Of a DNA stretch of 64,000 bases, positions 40,401 through 50,966 are shown piece by piece. Below the pieces are notes generated by a model, which saw only the letters and a program-made list of their open reading frames with translations, did no database searches and was not told the origin of the DNA. The stretch comes from Nitritalea halalkaliphila LW7 (GTDB taxonomy: Bacteria; Bacteroidota; Bacteroidia; Cytophagales; Cyclobacteriaceae), in NCBI RefSeq assembly GCF_000265075.1, contig NZ_AJYA01000013.1:28417-92416 (forward strand), given 5' to 3'. The position numbers were made by a program, and so were the translations under genes. Positions within the stretch are counted from its first letter, which is position 1; every line of letters begins with the position of its first letter.

Positions 40401-40969
40401 GACCCCTACGCAGCATACGTGATCGCATCTTATACTTCCCCGACAGCCAAGTGGATACGGATCGGCTTTTTCCTGGAGAGTTTTTAAAACGCTCAGAGCG
40501 GGAAGGCATGGCTGATGCCTTGCTGGTCTACGAGCGCTTCGATGCGGAAGGAAATCCACTGGAGCACCCCTTTAACCAGGAAAATCCCCCTTCCATTTTG
40601 CTTACAGGAGCAGAATTCGGGACGGGGAGCAGCCGCGAACATGCGGTTTGGGCATTAGCCGACTTTGGGATTCGGGTGATTATCGCCCCTTCTTTTGGAG
40701 ATATTTTCTACTCGAACTGCTTGAATAATGGGATTTTGGCTCTTCGACTTCCAGAAGAGGCCTGTGCCCAGCTCGCAGCGCTAGAGCAAGAGGTGCTCGT
40801 GCTGGTAGAGGAGCAGCGTGTAGAGGTACCAGCAAGTGCTGACCTTCGCTTTTCTTTTGCGCTGGATCCTTTCCGAAAGGCCTGTCTGCTGGCAGGAACG
40901 GATATGCTCGGCTATGTGCTGGATAGGGAGGAGGAGATTAGCGCTTATGAGCGGAAAAAGTACAAGTAA
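40397..40969 (+). CDS. LeuD-like hydratase small subunit
   Basis: 190 residues, the swivel domain that completes the aconitase-type active site with the preceding subunit. Motifs: SQVDTDRLFPGEFLKR, LLTGAEFGTGSSREHAVWAL, IIAPSFGDIFYSNCLNNG. ATGA overlap with the LeuC-like gene. Last gene of the cluster; a palindromic terminator follows 20 bases downstream. Confidence 0.9.
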   Translation: MRPLRSIRDRILYFPDSQVDTDRLFPGEFLKRSEREGMADALLVYERFDAEGNPLEHPFNQENPPSILLTGAEFGTGSSREHAVWALADFGIRVIIAPSFGDIFYSNCLNNGILALRLPEEACAQLAALEQEVLVLVEEQRVEVPASADLRFSFALDPFRKACLLAGTDMLGYVLDREEEISAYERKKYK

Positions 40970-40989
40970 GCTGGCGAGTGTAAAAATAT

Positions 40990-41029
40990 GAAAGGCTGGA
41001 CATCCCCTGTCAGGAGCGCCCAGCCTTTC
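40990..41029. terminator. Terminator between the catabolic cluster and the DUF3857 genes
   Basis: 10-bp arms GAAAGGCTGG/CCAGCCTTTC with a 20-base loop; a T-rich run follows only on the minus strand, so it serves at least the minus-strand gene. Confidence 0.6.
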
Positions 41030-41033
41030 TTGC

Positions 41034-42942
41034 CTACGGGGACTTTCTAAGGATCACTTTCTGTTTATCGGCACGCTCGATTTGTTCTAAAAATCCAACA
41101 TACTCATTGAATAACTCTGGCGCATACTGTCCTTCTTTCACCTGCAGCTCACGTCGAAAGAGGAGCGTCCCTTCTTGGTAGGCCAGCGCTGATTTGAAGT
41201 AGCCAAAGGGCATTTCTAGCACCACCGGTTCGGGCAGCTGATCCACTTCGAACCTGCCGGCAGGGCATAGGAAATTTCATCTTCATCGGTATACCCCATA
41301 GAAATCCGGAAAGGACTTTCGCGCGTCTCCTTGGCGGGGCGTAGGCCAGTTTCAAGGGTGTTCCACTGGTTGGGCTGTAAGATAATGCGTCCTCCTGCCA
41401 GCTGCCCCACTTTTTTGGCTTGTAGTTCTGCCTGAAAGTGGATTTCAGGCAAAAGATTTCCGGAGCGCTCGAAACCGTAATCGGCCACGGACAAGCCAGG
41501 CAGGCGGTACATGCGCTGTATCCAGTCCATTTTAGCGCTTTCCTTCGCGTAAGGCAGCTGCAGCATGCCTCCTAGGTTGCTTTGTAAGGCACTACGCGTC
41601 ATCGAAACATGGCCGGAAAGGTTGGCTCCCTCGTCTAGTTGGAAGTTACCTACTTGTTTTTGCCTATTAACCTCTGCACGATAGGTGGGGGTTTTTACCA
41701 ATTTCCCTCCTTCGGGAGTAATCAGCAGGGCATGCCGATCGGAGGTAAAGTCCCCTAAAAAGCCGAAGGGCGTCTGCTGGCTTGTGCACTCCAGAAAGAC
41801 CGTATCTTGCTCTAGCGGCACAGCCAGGATCGCATGGTTAAAGTAATCTGCCGGGAAAGCAGAAAAGAAAGGCTTGTTTTGTTCTCCCGCATGGATGAGG
41901 GTATAGAAATTCGGAATTCCGACTTCATCCAGCAGTGCCCCCATGTAATTTGAAAGCGCCTTGCAGTCGCCAAAACCATTTTTTTCCACTGACTTCGCAT
42001 CGAATGGGACTAGCCCGCCGATTCCCAGCTGAATGCTGACGTAGCGGGTCCTCCCCTGCATGTACTGGTAGAGGCTTCAGCCTTCGCCACATCATCGGGT
42101 AGCCCCGCCACTAAGGCGTGTACGTCTGCCTTAGTTTGTGCGGATAGTTCGCGCTTATCTGCATTTAAGGCATAAAACCAGCGCCCCATTTCCTCCCAGC
42201 TGCTTAGGTCTCCTGAATTTCCGTCAAAACTAAATTTACCGGGAGATGCTAACAGCATCGGTTTGCGCTGTTCTTCAAGCACGGCCATCGGTTCTGGCGT
42301 GTAGGCGGAAAGAGGTCCGATTTCCCAAGACTGTACCTGAAGTTTCCCCTCCTGCCTTTGCGCGTGGCGCGCCTCTTCCAGGTGACGGCTTAGAAAACGA
42401 ATTTCGGTCTCCTTAGGGTACTGATAGGTGATGGAGGCTTTCTCCACAGGGATGCTGGGGTAGCGCTGCGGCACCCAGTTGGGTACATAGTACAAATTCG
42501 GCAGTTCGATTTCAAACTCCAGGGTAGCGGTATAGGGGTATTGCGTCTGGCGCAGGTCCAAAACCTTTACCCGGTTGTCTTCATAGATCGAAAAAGAGCT
42601 AAAATTACTAAAGTCTTCTACATCCGACTTCTTAAACTTATACAGCGTATTTCCCAGAAGGTCATGCACAGTACCCGCCATGTTTTTTACTTTGATGCTG
42701 GAGGAATAAGGAACCTGTAGCTTAGCCAGGTCTGCCGCCTCCGATCGGAAGATCGTAATGACCAAGCGGTCCTGTAGTGTAAACTTACCATTTGGGCTCA
42801 CTGTAACCGTCTGCACGTGTTCTTGGATACGAGCAGGGGGGATCTGTCGCGCAGCCAGGGGGCTGCCGATAAGCCAGAGCAGCAGTAGTGTAGGGAAAAT
42901 GCCGCCCCTAAGCTGCTGAAAAAGCGAATCAAAGGCCCTCAT
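41034..42942 (-). CDS. DUF3857/transglutaminase-like exported protein, catalytic residues present (two frame breaks)
   Basis: About 636 residues after restoring bases near 42074 and 41250. Signal peptide GIFPTLLLLWLIGSPLAA, then a DUF3857 beta domain (about 35-230), and a transglutaminase-like core with NGFGDCKALSNYM (catalytic Cys) and ADYFNHAILAV (His), followed by a beta-rich C-terminal domain. Such pairs are common in Bacteroidota and act in the periplasm on unknown substrates. Its start overlaps the end of the upstream paralogue by 14 bases. Confidence 0.82.
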
Positions 42943-44971
42943 GCGTACGCTTTTTTAAGACGATGACCTCTTTTTGCTTTTCTGAGATATCTTCGAAAAA
43001 CTGTTTCAGCGCCGCGTAATCTGTAGCCGCATGCATCGTTTGCTGCACTTGGAAACTAATCATGATTTGGATTTTCGTCGGCGAGGGCATGGAGCACCTG
43101 TAGCGGTAGACAATGCCTTTATCACGAAATTCCAATATTTTATCTCCAGGGAGCTCCTCCATTTCATATTCCTCGGGAATGTCTAATAGGACGACCGTTT
43201 GGCGACGAGAGGGATAAATGAAGTCGATAGGATAGGCGCGCTCCTCCCGCTTAAAGGGATTTTCTGTAAGATAGGCATCCTCGAAAAGCGAACAGAATAT
43301 CTGATCTCCCGCATAGATCAAGCCCTTTTCACCACTTAAATTCATTTTTTGAACGAAAGGAAGCTCCTTATCCAGTGGGTTTTCTACCGAAAAGGCGTGC
43401 ATGTGCCAGTCCTTCGCCGCGGCCTGCTGTTCTTCTCTGTAGTGGTCAGGACCTTCGGTCAAATATTTCTTACGCAGATACGTACCCTCATAACCAAAAG
43501 TATTACGCTGCACCTCTTGGGTGAGCCCATCCGGTCCTAAGGTGAGCTCGTGCAGTGCCACCGTATTGTTCGGCTTGGCATTTTGCAGCTCACACCAGCG
43601 CGCACCACTAGGTTCGATCACCAGGCCAGCATTATTAATGGCCCGCATGGGCAAAATCCCGTAAGGCATGGCTGCGTCACTTGCATCTAAAACCAGATCT
43701 TTCCCTTCCAGCTTGACTAAGGCAGTTACATAGTTTAACTTGTGCATGACCGGGTAGCTTTGGTTTAAAAAGCCTCGATCACGGCTCATGCCTACGACCG
43801 GATAAGCCGGTAAGTTCGCTTCCTGTAGCAAGGCCACGAGCAGTAAGTTAATCTCTGGAACAGTTCCCTTGCCCTCTTTGTACACTTTTTCCAGGCTTTG
43901 GCCAGGGTAAAGACCCCGAGAACCCTCCCAAGCTACTTTTTGGGTAACATGCGCGTATATTTTTTGCACTTTTTCTTCTGGGCTATCCGACTCATCTACA
44001 ATGGAGGGGAGCAGCTGACGGGTGAAACGGCTGGAAGCTAGGTGCTTACCGAAATCCTCATCCTGCATTAACTTGGTGGCCACATCTTGCCAGTTGCCTG
44101 AGATGGTTTGTCTGGTGCTATTGGGAAACTGTACGTGGAGGAGCTGCAGGTCTATGCGAGAGGCATAGCTCATCGGGTTATCGATGAAGGCCTCTGCGCG
44201 CATGGCAGGCACATCAGCGATGGCGAGGTGCATCTTGCGCGTCGTGTAGCGTACGTTCGAGGTAGTATAATTGCTTTGGCGCTGTAGGCGGCTGTCCACT
44301 GTTTCCTTCTCGGTCCACATGGCGTTCCCACTTCCTTCACCATACTCGGACACGGTAAAGGGTAGATAGCCCTGAGAGGTCTGCGCATACTGAAAGTATT
44401 CCGGGTACTCAAAATTAAATTCACTCCAAACGGTCGGTATCCAGTCTTGAAAGTACCATTCGCGCACATAGTGCAGCAGATCGGAAGAAAGCTCATAGCT
44501 AATCTCCACGATGGCACCCTCCTGAACTTGAGGTGGCGATACTTTTTTCAGTGCAAAGTTTTTACTTACCGCCTCATCGAAGACATGCTCCCTCCCGATT
44601 TTGGTACGCTGCACCTTGCCATTTACGGCCTGATACACATTTCCTTTGATGCTGGACACCTGATCATGGCTTCCCTGAAAAGTGTAGTAGGGGATTTCCA
44701 GGTCGCCATGGGTCAAGCCGTCCTTTTTTAGGATTTTCACCACCTTATAGACTTGATACTTGATCACAAAGCCTAAGTTGCTCTGATATTCGATGGTTCC
44801 TTTAGTCCCATGATGCAGCACCAAGGCAGCATCATCCGGGTAGTCGGAGGCATGGTCATGAAGCAAAAGCTCGGGAGAAATTTTACCAAATTTCAGGTCT
44901 GACTGTGCATACAGCCTCCCCGTCTGAAGTAGAAGCCCGAAAAAAAGGGCGATTGTAAATAAACTTTTCAT
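42929..44971 (-). CDS. DUF3857/transglutaminase-like exported protein lacking the catalytic Cys
   Basis: 680 residues from ATG 44971 (MKSLFTIALFFGLLLQ), signal peptide ending RLYAQ. DUF3857 domain at about 40-260, transglutaminase-like core at about 320-480. The segment equivalent to GDCKALSNY reads EGKGTVPEINLLLVALL, so the nucleophilic Cys is replaced, while the His region (PVMHKLNYVTALV) and Asp (LVLDASDAA) remain. It is therefore probably non-catalytic, perhaps a binding partner of its neighbour, with which it overlaps by 14 bases. Confidence 0.8.
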   Translation of the reverse strand: MKSLFTIALFFGLLLQTGRLYAQSDLKFGKISPELLLHDHASDYPDDAALVLHHGTKGTIEYQSNLGFVIKYQVYKVVKILKKDGLTHGDLEIPYYTFQGSHDQVSSIKGNVYQAVNGKVQRTKIGREHVFDEAVSKNFALKKVSPPQVQEGAIVEISYELSSDLLHYVREWYFQDWIPTVWSEFNFEYPEYFQYAQTSQGYLPFTVSEYGEGSGNAMWTEKETVDSRLQRQSNYTTSNVRYTTRKMHLAIADVPAMRAEAFIDNPMSYASRIDLQLLHVQFPNSTRQTISGNWQDVATKLMQDEDFGKHLASSRFTRQLLPSIVDESDSPEEKVQKIYAHVTQKVAWEGSRGLYPGQSLEKVYKEGKGTVPEINLLLVALLQEANLPAYPVVGMSRDRGFLNQSYPVMHKLNYVTALVKLEGKDLVLDASDAAMPYGILPMRAINNAGLVIEPSGARWCELQNAKPNNTVALHELTLGPDGLTQEVQRNTFGYEGTYLRKKYLTEGPDHYREEQQAAAKDWHMHAFSVENPLDKELPFVQKMNLSGEKGLIYAGDQIFCSLFEDAYLTENPFKREERAYPIDFIYPSRRQTVVLLDIPEEYEMEELPGDKILEFRDKGIVYRYRCSMPSPTKIQIMISFQVQQTMHAATDYAALKQFFEDISEKQKEVIVLKKRTHEGL

Positions 44972-45061
44972 AGTGTGCTGAGTTACTAGCACTAATTTAT
45001 GAAATAAAGTAGAATATTTACATTTAAACGCTTATTATTTTTTAAGACGTACTGTCTCTTC

Positions 45062-45604
45062 TTATTGTGCAGCTTGTTTTATCCTATGTCTCGGAAAGTA
45101 TGGATAAACTTTTTTTGGTCTAAATTGGAGCAGCGCGAGCCAAAACGAGAAAATCGCAAAGCCAAAAAATCCCCAGTGCCTATTATTTCGGATCGGGGCG
45201 CTGGTGTAATAGTCGCCATAAATGCCGGCCAGCACCACGTCATAGGCCAGCACCAGCCTCTCGTGGGACTTATTCGGTAGGTAGCGCACCTCCACACGGT
45301 CTCCCACGCGATGGTGAAAGCGCTCGGCCTGAAACTGTGCCGTCGAGCGAAAAGCGATCCACTCGCCGCTGTGGTGCTGAAAACGGACGGTGGGCACCTG
45401 AAAGTGCAGGGTGCCGGCAGAGGAAAAAGTCCGCACCTCTACTTCTTCTAGGGCGATAATTTCTCCTTTTACAGGGATGCCCGACTGCAGCAGCGAACGC
45501 TTGTAGAGACTTTGCTGGGCGAGCACAAGCCCATAAATGGCCGCTGCGAAACCAGCAAACACCAGGATCGTCGCGATGAGGTTCTGTCGAGTAGCAGGGT
45601 GCAT
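45062..45604 (-). CDS. DUF3592-like membrane protein
   Basis: 180 residues with an N-terminal helix (LIATILVFAGFAAAIYGLVLA), a soluble beta-rich middle (VKGEIIALEEVEV, FQVPTVRFQHHSGEWI, VGDRVEVRYLPNK) and a C-terminal helix (WGFFGFAIFSFWLALL). The VxYLPxxP-like element and topology match DUF3592. Function unknown. Confidence 0.75.
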   Translation of the reverse strand: MHPATRQNLIATILVFAGFAAAIYGLVLAQQSLYKRSLLQSGIPVKGEIIALEEVEVRTFSSAGTLHFQVPTVRFQHHSGEWIAFRSTAQFQAERFHHRVGDRVEVRYLPNKSHERLVLAYDVVLAGIYGDYYTSAPIRNNRHWGFFGFAIFSFWLALLQFRPKKVYPYFPRHRIKQAAQ

Positions 45605-45672
45605 GGTGCTAAATAGTTGGTTTACAGCATAAACTGCAGCTTGACAGGAAATGTTAGGAAATCGGCTGGGGA

Positions 45673-45688
45673 TTTGGCCGCGGCCAAA
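45673..45688. repeat. Dispersed TTTGSSC hairpin, copy 16
   Basis: TTTGGCC, 2-base loop, GGCCAAA, intergenic, next to the superoxide dismutase terminator. Confidence 0.65.
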
Positions 45689-45723
45689 AAAATCAGGCCC
45701 ACCCCTTAGAAGGAATGAGCCTG
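45684..45723 (-). terminator. Terminator of the superoxide dismutase gene
   Basis: Minus strand: CAGGC, 20-base loop, GCCTG followed by ATTTTTTT, 30 bases after the stop codon. Confidence 0.55.
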
Positions 45724-45752
45724 TTTGCTAGGTATGCTATCAGCCTGAATTT

Positions 45753-46529
45753 TTAGCCCATTAAAGCCACATAGCGTGCCTCTACGGCTTTCCAGTTCAC
45801 TAGATTCCACCAGTTAGACAAGTAACCTGCCCGGTCGCTGGTATAGTTCAAGTAGTAGGCATGTTCCCAGACGTCATTTCCGAGTAGCGGGATGCCCTGG
45901 AAGTCAGACAGGTCCATGAGTGGATTATCTTGGTTCGGGGTGGAGCCGACTGCCAGGCCTTTGTTTTTATCGAGTACGAGCCATGCCCAGCCAGAGCCAA
46001 AGCGGGTTTTTCCGGCCGTTTCGAAGGCTTCTTTAAAGGCATCGTAGGAGCCGAACTGTGCGTCTATGGCGGCGGCCAAAGCCCCTGAAGGAGCCCCTCC
46101 CCCGTCTGGGCTCATGGTGCTCCAGAAAAGTTCGTGGTTATAGTGCCCACCCCCATTATTCCGCATCTTGGTGGAGTACTTGCTCATCGACATTAGCACT
46201 TCTTCCAGCGGCTTAGAGGTGTCTACGCCCTCTTCTTCTGCGGCTTCTTTTAAGTTATTCGCATAGGCGGCAGCGTGCTTGCTGTAGTGAATTTCCATCG
46301 TCATGGCATCGATATGCGGCTCCAGTGCTGCATAGTCATAGGCTAGGGCCGTTTGGGCGAAGCCCGTGGCTAAAAGGACGCCTTCTTCCTCGTCTTCTCC
46401 ATCCCCACTACTGCAGGCACTTAAGAAAGCCGAGCCGATGACACTACTGCCGATGCCCAGCGCTAAAGTAGCCTTGGTGCTTCGCTGTAGAAAGCTTCTG
46501 CGCGAAACATTCCAGGTAGTTTTTTTCAT
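45753..46529 (-). CDS. Fe/Mn superoxide dismutase with Tat and lipoprotein signals
   Basis: 258 residues. The N-terminus has a twin-arginine motif (SRRSFLQ), a hydrophobic stretch and a lipobox (SAFLSAC, Cys about 39), then an acidic linker DGEDEEEG. The dismutase domain shows the four metal ligands in MTMEIHYSKH, GGHYNHELFW and NDVWEHAYYL. The Tat-lipoprotein signal predicts a folded, metal-loaded enzyme exported and anchored outside the cytosol, probably against external superoxide. Most bacterial homologues are cytosolic. Confidence 0.93.
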   Translation of the reverse strand: MKKTTWNVSRRSFLQRSTKATLALGIGSSVIGSAFLSACSSGDGEDEEEGVLLATGFAQTALAYDYAALEPHIDAMTMEIHYSKHAAAYANNLKEAAEEEGVDTSKPLEEVLMSMSKYSTKMRNNGGGHYNHELFWSTMSPDGGGAPSGALAAAIDAQFGSYDAFKEAFETAGKTRFGSGWAWLVLDKNKGLAVGSTPNQDNPLMDLSDFQGIPLLGNDVWEHAYYLNYTSDRAGYLSNWWNLVNWKAVEARYVALMG

Positions 46530-46706
46530 AGAATAAGGTTATTTTTGATTAACAATAGATTGCTACTCCATAGAATACCTGCTTAAAGGTAATAGAAAGG
46601 CAGTACATTTAAAACCGCTCTCGGACATTTAGTCGCTTTTCCTGACAAATGTTTATGTTTGCAGAACCGAATTAGCTTGGTTTAGTTTTTGTTCTCGCTT
46701 ATTCTT

Positions 46707-47498
46707 ATGAAACAAGATCTCCCTTTTTATAAATATCAAGGTACTGGAAACGACTTTGTGCTCATAGATGGCTTTCGTGAGGCTTTCCCCTATGAGGACC
46801 TGGAGCTGGTGCAGGCGCTTTGCGACCGGCGGATGGGCATCGGGGCGGATGGGCTGATCGTGATCCGGCCTGTGGCGGGCTATGATTTCGAAATGGTCTA
46901 TTATAATGCGGACGGTTCCCAGTCCATGTGTGGAAATGGAGCGCGCTGTGCGGTGGCCTTTGCCCACTTCTGTGGGCATATCCAGGAGAGCACCTCTTTC
47001 CTGGCGATCGATGGGCCCCATGAGGCACATTATAGCCCGGAGGCGGTGCGCTTAAAAATGGGAGAAATTAGTACGATCACGGGTGCTGACTCTGATTTTT
47101 TCGTGCACACGGGTTCCCCCCATCATGTCTGCTTCGTGCCAGAGGTGGCTAGCTTCCCCGTGGTGGAAAAAGGCCGGGAGATTCGCTACGCCGATCACTA
47201 TGCGCCGGCGGGGACGAATGTTAATTTTGTGCAAGAAATGGGGCCTGACCGTCTATTCGTGCGCACCTATGAGCGTGGTGTGGAGGATGAAACCCTCTCC
47301 TGTGGGACAGGAGTGACCGCTGCGGCATTAGTTTTCGGGCAACAAAAAGCTGTCAATCAAGTACATATTCATACGAAGGGTGGAAATCTGCACGTTTCTT
47401 ACGATTGGGATGCGGAGAGGGGTACTTTTCGGGAAGTCTGGCTGACGGGGCCTGCGCATCAGGTATTTCGAGGAGAAATCAAACGAGGGAAGGACTGA
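46707..47498 (+). CDS. dapF: Diaminopimelate epimerase
   Basis: 263 residues from ATG 46707 (MKQDLPFYKYQGTGNDFVLID). The two catalytic Cys lie in SMCGNGARC (about residue 75) and LSCGTGVTAAA (about 205). Converts LL- to meso-diaminopimelate for lysine and peptidoglycan synthesis. 74 bases before secA on the same strand. Confidence 0.95.
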   Translation: MKQDLPFYKYQGTGNDFVLIDGFREAFPYEDLELVQALCDRRMGIGADGLIVIRPVAGYDFEMVYYNADGSQSMCGNGARCAVAFAHFCGHIQESTSFLAIDGPHEAHYSPEAVRLKMGEISTITGADSDFFVHTGSPHHVCFVPEVASFPVVEKGREIRYADHYAPAGTNVNFVQEMGPDRLFVRTYERGVEDETLSCGTGVTAAALVFGQQKAVNQVHIHTKGGNLHVSYDWDAERGTFREVWLTGPAHQVFRGEIKRGKD

Positions 47499-47572
47499 AT
47501 GCGGTCTTTCTTGGATTAAATTGTCAAAAGTAATAAATAAGCCTAATTTTAGGGGTTGAAAAGTGAACCTAT

Positions 47573-50500
47573 ATGTTAGATTTTGTCGCAAAAGGACTGG
47601 CTAAAATCTTCGGAACGAAGTCAGATAGAGATATTAAGGAGCTGCTCCCGAAGGTGAAGCAGATAAATGCTGCTTTCGAGGCCTTAAAGGGGATTTCGGA
47701 TGATGCCTGCGGGCCAAAACAGCGGAATTAAAAGGTCGGATAAATGAAGACCTGAAATCCTTCGACGAGCGGATTTCCCAGCTGAAAGTGGACATCGACG
47801 CGCTTTCGGAGGAGAAGGTGCAGGAGAAAGATGCCCTCTTTAATCAAATCGAGCAGGTAGAAAAAGAGCGGAATGAGGCCTTAGAAGTTTCCTTGGAAAA
47901 GGTAATGTTCGAGGCCTTCGCTGTGGTTAAGGAAACTGCCAGAAGGTTAAAAGAAAATAAGCGTCTCGTGGTGACCGCCACCGACCTGGACCGCATGCAT
48001 GCTGCGGCTAAGCCCATGTGGAGCTGCAGGGTGAGCAGGCGATTTGGCATAACAGCTGGATAGCGGCCGGTACAGAGGTAGTATGGGATATGGTGCACTA
48101 CGATGTGCAGCTCATCGGTGGGATGGTTCTCCATAAAGGAAATATCGCAGAGATGGCGACGGGGGAAGGAAAGACACTCGTGTCTACCCTGCCGGCGTAT
48201 CTGAATGCCTTAGCGGGTCGTGGCGTCCATCTGGTAACAGTGAATGACTACTTAGCCAAGCGCGATAGCGAGTGGAATGCCCCGCTGTTCGAGTTTCATG
48301 GCATGCGCGTGGACTGCATCGATAAATACCAGCCGAACTCGCCGGAGCGTCGTAATGCATACACGGCAGATATCGTTTATGGGACGAATAATGAGTTTGG
48401 CTTCGACTACCTGCGTGATAATATGGCGCGCGATGCGAATGATCTCGTGCAGGGCAAGCATCACTTCGCGATGATCGATGAGGTGGATTCGGTGTTAATC
48501 GATGATGCCCGTACGCCGCTTATTATTTCAGGACCGGTTCCGCGTGGCGATCAGCATGAGTTCGCTGAAATGAAGCCTCGTGTGGCGACTCTTGTGGATG
48601 AGCAGCGCAAAATGGTTCAGGCTTACCTCACTTCCGCGAAGAAATTAATTGCCGAAGGCAATGAAAAAGAAGGAGGGTTAGCACTTTTTCGCGCTTATCG
48701 TGGGATGCCGAAGTATAAGCCTCTTATCAAGTTCCTCTCCGAACCTGGCATTCGCGTGATTCTACAGAAAACGGAGAACTATTACCTACAGGATAACAAG
48801 CGTAACATGCCAGAGGCGGATCAGCCGCTACTTTTTACGATCGAAGAGAAGTCGAATGGTGTGGAGCTCACGGATAATGGTATCGAGGTCATCACGAAGA
48901 AAAATGAGGACCCGAACTTCTTTATCTTACCGGATATCGGTGTGGAAATCGCCGAGATGGAGAAGGATGAAAGTATCGATGAGCGTGAAAAGTTGATCCG
49001 TAAGGAGGAAATCATCAAGGACTACAGCGTGAAGGCCCAGCGTATTCACACGGTGAATCAGCTGCTGAAGGCGTACTGTATGTTCGAAAAAGATACTGAG
49101 TACATCCTGGTCGATGGCAAGGTGAAGATCGTGGATGAGCAGACGGGGCGTGTGATGGAAGGTCGCCGCTATTCGGATGGCTTGCACCAGGCGATCGAGG
49201 CGAAGGAAAATGTAAAGGTGGAAAATGCCACACAGACCTACGCGACGATTACACTTCAGAACTACTTCCGGATGTACCATAAGCTTTCGGGTATGACCGG
49301 AACGGCGGAGACGGAAGCAGGGGAGTTTTGGGAGATTTATAAGCTCGACGTGGTCGTTATCCCGACGAACAAGCCGATCGTGCGGAAGGATATGGAGGAC
49401 AAGGTCTACAAGACTGTCCGTGAGAAATTTAATGCGGTGGCAGATGAGGTAGTCACCTTAACAGAGGCGGGTCGCCCGGTGCTGGTAGGTACCACTTCAG
49501 TGGAAATTTCAGAGCTCCTCAGCCGTATGCTCACCATCCGAAAAATCAAGCATCAAGTATTGAATGCGAAGCAGCATGCTCGTGAGGCGGATGTGGTCGC
49601 GGAAGCTGGAAAGCCAGGCACGGTAACCATCGCCACGAACATGGCCGGTCGTGGGACAGATATCAAGCTGACAGCGGAGTCTCGCGCGGCAGGAGGTCTG
49701 GCCATCGTAGGTACAGAGCGCCACGAATCACGACGAGTGGATCGGCAGCTGCGCGGACGTTCCGGTCGTCAGGGAGATGTGGGTTCCTCTCAGTTCTTCG
49801 TCTCGCTGGAAGATAACCTCATGCGCCTTTTCGGCTCCGAGCGTATCGCTAAGTTGATGGACAAGATGGGCCTAGAGGAAGGTGAGGTCATCCAGCACAG
49901 CATGATTACGAAATCTATCGAGCGCGCACAGCGCAAAGTAGAAGAAAACAACTTTGGTGTTCGGAAGCGTCTACTCGAATACGATGACGTGATGAACTCC
50001 CAGCGGGAAGTGGTGTACAAGCGTAGAAAAAATGCGCTCATCGGGGATCGCCTTGAGTTGGATATCTTAAACATCATGTATGATGTGAGTGAAGGCTTGG
50101 TAGAGGTAGCCAAGAGCTCCGAGGATATGGATAACCTCCGCATGAATATCTTCAGCTCGCTGGGCATCGATTATCAGTTCGATCCGAACGACATTAAAAC
50201 GAAGGATAGTGGTGAGCTGACGTCTATGCTTTTCAATGCTGCCCGTAAGCGCTATGCAGAGAAAAATGCGCGTATTTTAGAAAAGGCACTTCCTGTCTTC
50301 CAAAATGTCTATGAGCAGCGTGGCGGCACGGTGAAGGAAATCATGGTGCCGATCACTGATGGCATCAAGCAGATCGGCGTGGTGGTGAATCTCGAGTCCA
50401 CACTCGCGAATCAGGGGCGTGACTTGATCCGTGCGATCGAGAAAAACGTGACCTTAGCGATCATCGATCAAAACTGGAAAGAGCATCTCCGTGATATGGA

Positions 50501-50966
50501 TGACCTGAAGCAGTCGGTACAAAATGCCGTTTACGAGCAGAAGGATCCGCTTTTGATCTATAAGTTCGAGTCCTTCGAGATGTTTAAGCGCTTCGTAGGT
50601 CGTCTGAATGAAGATGTGATTTCCTTCTTGGCGAAAGCCGAGCTCCCTACGCAGGATCCGGAGCAGGTGCGTGCGGCGCAGCAGGCGCGACGTAAGCCAG
50701 AGCCGAAGGTCGAGGCATCGAAGGAGGAGGCGAATAGTGCCTTACAAGCAGCTTCAGCCCGACAGGCCGCCGCAGCTGCAGCAGCCGTAGCGGCGAGCCG
50801 CAAAGCAGAGGCGCAGGTGGTGGCACCACGTTCCTCTGAAAAGGTCTATGGGCGTAATGACCGGGTGACGGTTAAGTATGCCGATGGTAAAGTAAAGAAA
50901 GACGTGAAGTACAAAACAGTAGAACAAGACCTCCAAGACGGAAAATGTGTAGTTCTCGATGCTTAA
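47573..50966 (+). CDS. secA: Preprotein translocase ATPase SecA (two frame breaks)
   Basis: About 1,131 residues after restoring bases near 47712 and 48013. ATG 47573 opens [17 protein letters not shown]1 shows [10 protein letters not shown] (Walker A) and [16 protein letters not shown] (DEAD-like); NBD2 shows [12 protein letters not shown] and [21 protein letters not shown]. The chain is longer than E. coli SecA because of inserts near residue 220-300, common in Bacteroidota. It ends [15 protein letters not shown] without the SecB-binding zinc motif. A lipoprotein gene starts inside its last 22 bases. Confidence 0.95.

Noticed and set aside
47712..48018. Programmed frameshifting in secA
   Set aside because: The shifts are at ordinary short runs without slippery heptamers or downstream structure, and many unrelated genes show the same single-base pattern.
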